Part shown: positions 1-7,344 of the stretch, in pieces
Numbering within the stretch: the stretch's first letter is position 1
Layout of the letters: each line of letters begins with the position of its first letter
Assembly (NCBI GenBank): GCA_031285485.1
Contig: JAITWC010000131.1
Coordinates: 1 to 9,754 of the forward strand
Direction of reading: 5' to 3'
Length of the DNA stretch: 9,754 nt
Source of the DNA: Alistipes sp.
GTDB lineage: Bacteria > Bacteroidota > Bacteroidia > Bacteroidales > Rikenellaceae
The notes under the pieces: generated by a model
The model's input: the letters and a program-made list of their open reading frames with translations, nothing else
What the model was told of the DNA's origin: nothing
Databases searched by the model: none
Position numbers and translations under genes: made by a program

Positions 1-86
1 CCGAAGTTCCGTTTCCACACGCCGCTGCACATGTCTGTCACGCACACCGGCGCGAAGGCGATCGAGAAAAAAATGTTTTTCATCAT
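1..86 (-). CDS. Possible 5' end of a divergent gene, cut by the left window edge
   Basis: On the minus strand an ATG at 86-84, followed by a second ATG at 83-81, opens a frame that runs without a stop to the window edge (28 codons). It begins Met-Met-Lys-Asn-Ile-Phe-Phe-Ser and continues with a short hydrophobic stretch (IAFAPVCV), which could be the start of a signal peptide or membrane segment. Codons after the start are GC-rich at the third position, like the neighbours, but the plus-strand frame sharing those third positions scores the same, so composition does not settle the strand. A second minus frame is also open here and lacks a nearby ATG. A run of seven T lies near the start codon. 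I see no TAnnTTTG box for this direction. The family is not recognised. Confidence 0.35.
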   Translation of the reverse strand, partial: MMKNIFFSIAFAPVCVTDMCSGVWKRNF

Positions 87-89
87 TGT

Positions 90-124
90 TTTGGTGTTAA
101 TTGATAAGTATTTTCGTAATTTTG
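90..124 (+). promoter_or_regulatory. Bacteroidetes-type promoter for glgB
   Basis: TAATTTTG at 117-124 matches the Bacteroidetes -7 consensus TAnnTTTG exactly. A TTTG at 90-93 could be the -33 element, although the 23-bp gap is somewhat longer than usual. The region is AT-rich against a GC-rich background. The -7 box ends only four bases before the ATG at 129, so transcription should begin at or very near that codon. The mRNA would then be leaderless, or translation would start at the in-frame ATG at 156. Confidence 0.6.
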
Positions 125-128
125 GACT

Positions 129-2141
129 ATGGCTAAAAAATATGACAGACTGCCGATGGTTGCCCGCGACGAGTGGCTGTGGCCGGTCGAGGAGGAGGTG
201 AACGCACGGTACAAAAGGTACGCGGAGAAGCTGCGCGAGTTGGCGGGAGAGGGCACGTTGGGTGACTTTGCCAACGGCTACCGGTGGTTCGGTTTTCAGA
301 GGGACGAGGCGCTGGCCGGGTGGTGGTTCCGCGAATGGCTGCCGGGGGCGCACGACGTGTTCCTGTTCGGCGACTTCAACGGGTGGCAGCGCACCGGGCT
401 GCGGTTGGAGCGGGGTGCGGACGGTGTTTGGAGCGTTTTCCTGCCCGACGCGCTTTACGCCGGGCGGCTCACCCACGGCTCGCTCTACAAGATGCACGTC
501 CACGGCCCCAACGGTTGGCACGACCGGATCCCCGCCTACGCCCGCCGGGTGGTGCAGAATGACGATACTAAAGACTACACAGCCCAGTTCTGGAACCCCG
601 CGCCCTTCGATTGGGGCGACGACGGGAAGACCGTGCACAAGAGCCCGCTCCTGATATATGAGGCCCATGTGGGTATGGCGCAGGAGAAAGAGGGAGTGGG
701 GACATACACCGAATTCGCAGAAAACATACTCCCGCGGATCAAAGCCGAGGGCTACGACACCCTGCAACTGATGGCCGTGGCCGAGCACCCGTATTACGGG
801 TCGTTCGGTTACCACGTGGCCAACTTCTTCGCGGTCAGTTCGCGCTGCGGCACCCCCGAGGAGCTGAAGGCCCTGATCAAACGCGCCCACGAGATGGGCA
901 TAGCCGTGGTGATGGATCTCGTGCACGCCCACTATGTGAAGAACATGAACGAGGGTCTGAACGAGATCGACGGCACCGACCGGCAATACTCGCGTCCGGG
1001 CGAGGCGGGATACCAGAGATATTGGGACAGCATGCTGTTCGATTACGGCAGGAACGAGGTGACCCACTTCCTGCTGAGCAACGTGAAGTTCTGGTTGGAC
1101 GAGTTTCGCTTCGACGGTTTCCGTTTCGACGGCGTGACGAGCATGATCTACCACCATCACGGCTACACCGAGTTCGACAGTCGCGACAAGTTCTTCGGCG
1201 CCGATGTCAACACCGACGCGCTCGCCTACCTGACCCTCGCCAACCATCTGGTGCACGAGTTCCGCCCCGGTGCGGTGACCATAGCCGAGGACGTGAGCGG
1301 CATGCCCGGCATGGCGTTGCCCATAGCCGACGGCGGGGTGGGGTTCGATTACAGGCTGGGCATGGCGATCCCCGACTTCTGGATCCGCCTGCTGAAGGAG
1401 GTGCCCGACGAGCAGTGGAACATCTGGGAGATATGGAACATCATGACCGACCGCCTGCCGGGAGTCGGCACGGTGGCCTACGCCGAGAGCCACGACCAGG
1501 CGCTGGTGGGCGACAAGACCATTGCCTTTCGGCTGATGGACGCCGCGATGTACACGTCGATGGAGCGCGGCAAACCCGACCTTGTAGTAGAGCGCGGCAT
1601 GGCGCTCCACAAGATGATCCGGTTGGTGACGATCGCCGCCGGGGGCACGGCCTACCTCAACTTCATGGGCAACGAGTTCGGCCACCCCGAGTGGATAGAT
1701 TTTCCGCGCGAGGGCAACGGGTGGAGCTACGCCCACGCCCGGCGTCAGTGGTCGCTTGCCGATTCGCGGCGGCTGCGCTACTCGCAGTTGCTCGCTTTCG
1801 ACGGTGTGATGGTCGCCGCGGTTAAAGAGTATGGAGTGCTCGCCGAACCCTACCCGTGGCGGTTGCAGATGGACGAGCCCGTCCGGACGATGGTCTTCGC
1901 GAGAGGCGGCCTGGTGTTCGTGTTCAACTGGAGTCCGGCCGACTCGCGGCCCGACTACGCGATAGAGGTGCCCGAGGCGGGCAAATACCGGCTGCTGTTC
2001 TCCACCGACGACGAGGAGTTCGGAGGCCAGGGCCGCCAGAGCGCCACCACCGAACACTTCACCTATGAAGCCGAGGGGCGCCACTACATGCAGATCTACA
2101 ACATTTGCCGCACGGCGGCAGTATTCAAAAAAATCGGATGA
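129..2141 (+). CDS. glgB: 1,4-alpha-glucan (glycogen) branching enzyme, GH13
   Basis: This cytoplasmic enzyme cuts alpha-1,4 chains and rejoins them as alpha-1,6 branches in glycogen. The 670-residue protein has an N-terminal CBM48-like domain (GDFNGW at 81-86), then a GH13 barrel with all the conserved regions: DLVHAH at 263-268, GFRFDGVTS with nucleophile Asp334, IAEDVSGMP with acid/base Glu387, and ESHDQ with Asp456. The C-terminal part carries NFMGNEFGHPEW and a small beta domain. Length and motifs (for example a YHHHG stretch after the nucleophile) resemble the eukaryotic GBE1-type branching enzymes also found in Bacteroidetes rather than E. coli GlgB. No other glycogen genes are present in the window. 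The stop codon overlaps the thiM start as ATGA, which suggests translational coupling. The start is uncertain: the ATG at 129 lies four bases after the -7 box, and Met10 at 156 is a good alternative because it directly precedes the conserved 'xxDEWLWP' segment. Confidence 0.95.
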   Translation: MAKKYDRLPMVARDEWLWPVEEEVNARYKRYAEKLRELAGEGTLGDFANGYRWFGFQRDEALAGWWFREWLPGAHDVFLFGDFNGWQRTGLRLERGADGVWSVFLPDALYAGRLTHGSLYKMHVHGPNGWHDRIPAYARRVVQNDDTKDYTAQFWNPAPFDWGDDGKTVHKSPLLIYEAHVGMAQEKEGVGTYTEFAENILPRIKAEGYDTLQLMAVAEHPYYGSFGYHVANFFAVSSRCGTPEELKALIKRAHEMGIAVVMDLVHAHYVKNMNEGLNEIDGTDRQYSRPGEAGYQRYWDSMLFDYGRNEVTHFLLSNVKFWLDEFRFDGFRFDGVTSMIYHHHGYTEFDSRDKFFGADVNTDALAYLTLANHLVHEFRPGAVTIAEDVSGMPGMALPIADGGVGFDYRLGMAIPDFWIRLLKEVPDEQWNIWEIWNIMTDRLPGVGTVAYAESHDQALVGDKTIAFRLMDAAMYTSMERGKPDLVVERGMALHKMIRLVTIAAGGTAYLNFMGNEFGHPEWIDFPREGNGWSYAHARRQWSLADSRRLRYSQLLAFDGVMVAAVKEYGVLAEPYPWRLQMDEPVRTMVFARGGLVFVFNWSPADSRPDYAIEVPEAGKYRLLFSTDDEEFGGQGRQSATTEHFTYEAEGRHYMQIYNICRTAAVFKKIG

Positions 2142-2929
2142 AAGACAAACTCTGGGATCACATCGCACGGGTGCGCGCCCTGTCGCCCCTGGTGCACAAC
2201 GTCACCAACTTCGTGGCGATGAACAACACCGCGAACGCGGTTCTGGCCGTGGGCGCCTCGCCCGTCATGTCGCACGCCCGCAGCGAGGTGGAGGCGATGG
2301 TGGGGATCTGCGGCGCGGTGGTGGTCAACATCGGCACGCTCGACGAATATTGGGCCGGGACGATGCTCCGCGCGGCGGGGGAGGCCGGACGGCTCGGCCG
2401 GCCGTGGGTGTTCGATCCTGTTGGTGCCGGTGCGACGCCCTATCGCGACGGGGTGTCGGCGGAGCTGCTCGCCCTGAGGCCGACGGTGATTCGCGGCAAC
2501 GCCTCCGAGATCATGGCCCTGACCCGGACGAACACCACGGTCACGAAGGGGGTGGACAGCACGGCGGCGAGCACCGAAGCCACGGAAGCCGCCCGCCGGT
2601 TATCGCGCGATTTCGGGTCGGTGGTGTGCGTTTCGGGCGGGACGGACGTTATCGTCGCCGGGGAGCTTACCGTGTCGGTCCACAACGGGAGTACGCTCAT
2701 GACCCGGGTCACCGGGCTCGGCTGCTCGGCCTCGGCGGTTATCGGGGCATTCGTCGCCACGGGCGGCGACACGCTCGAAACGGTGACGGCGGCAACCGCC
2801 CTGTTCGCCGTCTGCGGCGAGATCGCGGCCGAAGGTGTTTCCGGCCCCGGCTCTCTTCAGGCGGGGCTGTTGGACAAGCTCCACAACATCACCGCCACGG
2901 AGTTCGCCGACCGGCTGAGAATCGCGTGA
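2138..2929 (+). CDS. thiM: Hydroxyethylthiazole kinase
   Basis: ThiM phosphorylates the salvaged thiazole alcohol (4-methyl-5-(2-hydroxyethyl)thiazole) with ATP, giving the thiazole phosphate that ThiE joins to HMP-PP. The 263-residue protein matches the usual family length. Visible signatures are LVHNVTNFVAMNNTAN (18-33), which lines the thiazole site, VFDPVGAGAT (91-100), GNASEI (120-125), the VSGGTD loop (165-170), and VTGLGCSASA (191-200) with the probable catalytic Cys196. The start at 2138 is chosen because it overlaps the glgB stop as ATGA and begins at the conserved family N-terminus; a TTG at 2105 in the same frame would add 11 unlikely residues. The tandem repeat array begins at the first base after the stop codon. 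A glgB-thiM pairing is not an obvious functional unit. No TPP riboswitch is seen upstream. Confidence 0.95.
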   Translation: MKDKLWDHIARVRALSPLVHNVTNFVAMNNTANAVLAVGASPVMSHARSEVEAMVGICGAVVVNIGTLDEYWAGTMLRAAGEAGRLGRPWVFDPVGAGATPYRDGVSAELLALRPTVIRGNASEIMALTRTNTTVTKGVDSTAASTEATEAARRLSRDFGSVVCVSGGTDVIVAGELTVSVHNGSTLMTRVTGLGCSASAVIGAFVATGGDTLETVTAATALFAVCGEIAAEGVSGPGSLQAGLLDKLHNITATEFADRLRIA

Positions 2930-3093
2930 TTTGCCTCCGCCCCGACTTGGGCAACGACCAAAACAGAAAATTTGCTCCCGCCCCGACTTGGGCAACCGTC
3001 AAAACAGAAAATTTGGCCCCGCCCCAACTTGGGCAACCACCAAAACAGAAAATTTGGCCCCGCCCCAGGTTGGGCAAGCGTCAAAATAAAAAT
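2930..3093 (+). repeat. Four 41-bp tandem repeats between thiM and thiD
   Basis: Four head-to-tail units of exactly 41 bp occupy 2930-2970, 2971-3011, 3012-3052 and 3053-3093. Each reads roughly TTTGsCCCCGCCCC, then rACTTGGGCAAC, a variable triplet, and CAAAACAGAAAA. Adjacent units differ at 5, 5 and 8 positions by hand count; the last is the most diverged. Positions 28-30 of the unit alternate ACC, GTC, ACC, GTC, which suggests growth by two-unit duplication. Each unit has a GC-rich half with a small dyad (CCCAA-C-TTGGG in the third unit) and an A-rich half whose CAAA can pair with the TTTG opening the next unit. The array starts right after the thiM stop and ends 11 bases before the thiD ATG, so it fills the whole intergenic space. 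The first three units contain no stop triplet in any plus-strand frame. There are no unique spacers, so it is not CRISPR. Its role is unknown. Confidence 0.95.
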
Positions 3094-3104
3094 ATTGGTA
3101 CGTT

Positions 3105-3941
3105 ATGAAAAGATACCCATCCGTGATGACCGTCGCCGGTTTCGACCCGAGCGGCGGGGCGGGCATTCAGGCCGACATTAAGACCGTCTCGGCGCTCGGA
3201 TGTTACGCCACGTCGGCGCTGACGGCCCTGCCGGTGCAGAACACGCGCGGCGTGAGGTCGATCCACCCCATCCCCGCCGGCGTGGTGGCCGACCAGATGA
3301 GGGCCATCCTCGACGACATTCCGCCCGACGCCATCAAGATCGGAATGGTGCACGGCGCGGAACTTGTGGACACGATCGTCGGCGTGCTCGGCGAATACCC
3401 CGCGGATGCCCCGTGGCGCGGGCGCGTGGTGTTCGATCCGGTTATGGTGGCGACGAGCGGCCACAGGCTGATCGAGCCGGAAACGGTCGGGGCGATAGTC
3501 GAACGCCTCTTTCCGCTCGCCGCCATCATAACTCCCAACATGGACGAGGCGGCGGTGCTGACCGGGATGCCGGTCGCCACGCTCGACGACATGCGCGCCG
3601 CGGGCGGGAAGATACTTGCGCTCGGCTGCCGGGCGCTGCTGCTCAAGGGAGGGCATCTGGGCGGGCCGCGCCTCACCTCGCTGCTGTTCGACGGCGCGGG
3701 CGGAGGCGCGACGGAGTTGCATTCCGACCGCGTGGCCACCAGCAACACCCACGGCTCGGGCTGCACGCTTTCGTCGGCCATCGCCTCGTTCCTCGCCCGG
3801 GGCGAGAGCCTGTCGGCGGCGGTGGCGCGGGCGCACGATTACGTCTCGGCAGCCATAGCCGCCGGCAGCGACGTGGCGGTCGGCCACGGGAACGGCCCGC
3901 TCAACCACTTCCATTCACCGGAGCGGATGTTTAAAATCTGA
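3105..3941 (+). CDS. thiD: Hydroxymethylpyrimidine / phosphomethylpyrimidine kinase
   Basis: ThiD phosphorylates HMP to HMP-P and then to HMP-PP, the pyrimidine half of thiamine. The 278-residue ribokinase-fold protein shows VAGFDPSGGAGIQADIKT (10-27), typical of HMP-P kinases, then GCYATSALTALPVQNT (32-47), VFDPVMVATSG (109-119), ITPNMDEAAVLTG (142-154), LLLKGGH (178-184) and HGSGCTLSSAIASFLA (216-231) with Cys220 at the expected catalytic position. There is no fused ThiE or TenA domain. Together with ThiM next door it forms the kinase pair for salvage of both thiamine precursors. The ATG is preceded by an A-rich stretch, the diverged last repeat unit, with no Shine-Dalgarno site. No exact TAnnTTTG box lies directly upstream, so it is probably co-transcribed with thiM through the repeats. 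Confidence 0.95.
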   Translation: MKRYPSVMTVAGFDPSGGAGIQADIKTVSALGCYATSALTALPVQNTRGVRSIHPIPAGVVADQMRAILDDIPPDAIKIGMVHGAELVDTIVGVLGEYPADAPWRGRVVFDPVMVATSGHRLIEPETVGAIVERLFPLAAIITPNMDEAAVLTGMPVATLDDMRAAGGKILALGCRALLLKGGHLGGPRLTSLLFDGAGGGATELHSDRVATSNTHGSGCTLSSAIASFLARGESLSAAVARAHDYVSAAIAAGSDVAVGHGNGPLNHFHSPERMFKI

Positions 3942-3959
3942 AAAAAATTCCTACCTTTG
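3930..3959 (+). promoter_or_regulatory. Bacteroidetes-type promoter for the ftsE-gyrB-udk block
   Basis: TACCTTTG at 3952-3959 is an exact match to the -7 consensus TAnnTTTG. A weak -33 element may be TTT at 3930-3932, with a 19-bp gap, but no clear TTG is present there. The box begins ten bases after the thiD stop. The predicted transcript would begin around 3963-3967, only a few bases before the ATG at 3972. No terminator separates thiD from this promoter, so read-through from upstream is also likely. Confidence 0.7.
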
Positions 3960-3971
3960 CGTGTTCAAAAA

Positions 3972-4709
3972 ATGCAAGAAGAGACCGTCATAGAGCTGCG
4001 CGGGGCGAACGTTTTTCATTCGCAGAGCGCGGGGCGCCGACTAACAGGCCGCAACTACCGCAGGCTGGGAGAGGTGGCGCTGTCGGACGTGAACCTGTTG
4101 GTCGGCCGCGGCGAAACGGTCTACTTCATCGGCCGCGTGGGAAGTGGGAAATCGACGCTGCTCAAAACCCTCTACGGCGAGATCCCGCTGCTGGAAGGAG
4201 AGGGGAGCGTGGCGGGTTTCGAACTGAGGGGCCTGCGCCGGAGGGACGTTCCGTCGCTGAGGCGCAAGTTGGGCATAGTGTTCCAGGACTACCAGCTGCT
4301 CACCGACCGCGACGTGGTGGAGAACCTCCGCTTCGTGTTGCGTGCCACGGGTTGGCGCAACACCGGCGACATGCTCCACCGCATAGACGAGGTGCTGGAC
4401 AAAGTCGGGCTGAGGAACAAGGAACACAAGATGCCGTTCGAACTGTCGGGCGGAGAGCAGCAACGGTTGGCGATAGCAAGGGCGCTGTTGAACGACCCCG
4501 TGGCGATACTCGCCGACGAACCCACCGGAAACCTCGACCCCGAGGCCGCAGACGGGATCATGAGGCTGTTCGGCGACATTGCCGCAGGGGGGTGCGCAAT
4601 AGTGATGTCGACACACAACGTGGCAAACATACAGCAATACCCTTCGAGGACGGTGCGTTTCAGCAAGGGAAGAATAGAGGAGTTGGACATTAATTCGATC
4701 TTCGGATAA
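3972..4709 (+). CDS. ftsE: FtsE-like ABC transporter ATP-binding protein
   Basis: This is a 245-residue ABC ATPase with every motif intact: Walker A GRVGSGKST (54-62, Lys60), Q-loop VFQDYQLL (103-110, Gln105), signature LSGGEQQR (158-165), Walker B VAILADE (177-183, Glu183) and H-loop His215. The sequence between the motifs resembles the FtsE/LolD group, and the Bacteroidetes FtsE in particular. In that family FtsE pairs with the membrane protein FtsX to control cell-wall hydrolysis at division. No ftsX is present in the window, so a LolD-like role cannot be excluded. The ATG at 3972 is the start; a TTG at 3957 in the same frame lies inside the promoter -7 box and cannot be used by a transcript made from it. 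Residues about 18-35 are an Arg-rich stretch (five Arg) that looks inserted between the first strand and the LSDVNL segment. gyrB starts 11 bases downstream. Confidence 0.82.
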   Translation: MQEETVIELRGANVFHSQSAGRRLTGRNYRRLGEVALSDVNLLVGRGETVYFIGRVGSGKSTLLKTLYGEIPLLEGEGSVAGFELRGLRRRDVPSLRRKLGIVFQDYQLLTDRDVVENLRFVLRATGWRNTGDMLHRIDEVLDKVGLRNKEHKMPFELSGGEQQRLAIARALLNDPVAILADEPTGNLDPEAADGIMRLFGDIAAGGCAIVMSTHNVANIQQYPSRTVRFSKGRIEELDINSIFG

Positions 4710-4720
4710 ACAGAAAAATT

Positions 4721-6667
<1,947 letters not shown>

Positions 6668-7309
6668 GTGGAAGTAACCGTCATAGGCGTGGCCGGAGGT
6701 TCCGGGTCGGGGAAGAGTACGCTTGTCAAGAAATTGCTGGAGGCTTTTGTCGTGGGTGGGAACGCCCACGGCAGCGAGAGCGTGGCGATGTTGGCCCACG
6801 ACAGCTATTATAAGGCTCACGACGGGATGACCTTTGAGGAGCGCGCGAGGCTTAACTATGATCATCCGGGGGCGTTCGACACCGCTATGATGGTGGAGCA
6901 CCTGAGGGCGCTGCGGCTCGGAGTGCCCGTCGCCCAGCCCGTCTACTCGTTCACCGAACACAACCGCCGCGAGGAGACCGTGTTGGTGAAGCCGTCGCGC
7001 GTGGTGATCGTAGACGGTATACTGATCTTCGAGAACGAGGCGCTGCGAGATCAGATGGACATCAAGGTGTTCGTCGACACCGACTCCGACGTGCGCCTCG
7101 CCCGGCGCGTCATGCGCGACGTGATAGATCGCGGACGCACGATGGAATCCGTGATCGAGCAATATCTTAACACCGTTAAGCCGATGCACGAAGAGTTCGT
7201 GGAGCCGTCCAAACGCTGGGCCGACGTGATAATCCCCGAGGGTGGTTTCAACTCCGTCGCCGTGACAATGCTAATAGAAAACATCCGCTCACTGATCCGC
7301 GGCAACTGA
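6668..7309 (+). CDS. udk: Uridine (uridine/cytidine) kinase
   Basis: Udk phosphorylates uridine and cytidine to UMP and CMP for pyrimidine salvage in the cytoplasm. The protein is 213 residues, the usual length. It shows the P-loop GGSGSGKST (10-18), HDSYY (44-48), NYDHP (63-67), the substrate-binding PVYSFTEHNR (91-100), VDGILIFE (115-122), an Arg-rich lid RLARRVMRDVIDRGR (143-157) and a conserved MHEEFVEPSKRWADVIIP tail (173-190). The start is GTG at 6668. There is no ATG before the P-loop, and the codon just upstream is the gyrB TAG in the same frame. There is therefore no intergenic base and no independent ribosome-binding site, so initiation presumably depends on ribosomes finishing gyrB. 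The gene ends with tandem in-frame stops TGA-TAG, then a terminator. Confidence 0.93.
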   Translation: MEVTVIGVAGGSGSGKSTLVKKLLEAFVVGGNAHGSESVAMLAHDSYYKAHDGMTFEERARLNYDHPGAFDTAMMVEHLRALRLGVPVAQPVYSFTEHNRREETVLVKPSRVVIVDGILIFENEALRDQMDIKVFVDTDSDVRLARRVMRDVIDRGRTMESVIEQYLNTVKPMHEEFVEPSKRWADVIIPEGGFNSVAVTMLIENIRSLIRGN

Positions 7310-7314
7310 TAGGC

Positions 7315-7343
7315 AACGGCGCTCCGAGGAGCGCCGTTCTTTT
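7315..7343 (+). terminator. Rho-independent terminator after udk
   Basis: An 11-bp perfect inverted repeat, AACGGCGCTCC (7315-7325) and GGAGCGCCGTT (7328-7338), is separated by only GA, so the two innermost base pairs probably open into a four-base CGAG loop. It is followed on the plus strand by CTTTT. It closes the ftsE-gyrB-udk block. The convergent peptidase gene stops at 7345, just past the hairpin. That strand has no T-run after the stem, but the hairpin may still serve transcripts from both sides. Confidence 0.9.
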
Positions 7344-7344
7344 G

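Noticed and set aside
2930..3093. CRISPR array
   Set aside because: The units abut directly with no unique spacers, and no cas genes are nearby.
2065..3108. A plus-strand frame reading through thiM and the repeats, and minus-strand frames across the repeats, as repeat-protein genes
   Set aside because: They exist because the units lack stop codons. The 41-bp period shifts frame at each unit, so the peptide is not a true residue-level repeat, and none has a convincing start.
2100..3110. TPP riboswitch controlling thiM or thiD
   Set aside because: The conserved CTGAGA and ACCTGATCTGGATAATGCCAG-like core elements were not found upstream of either gene, and there is no leader before thiM to hold one.
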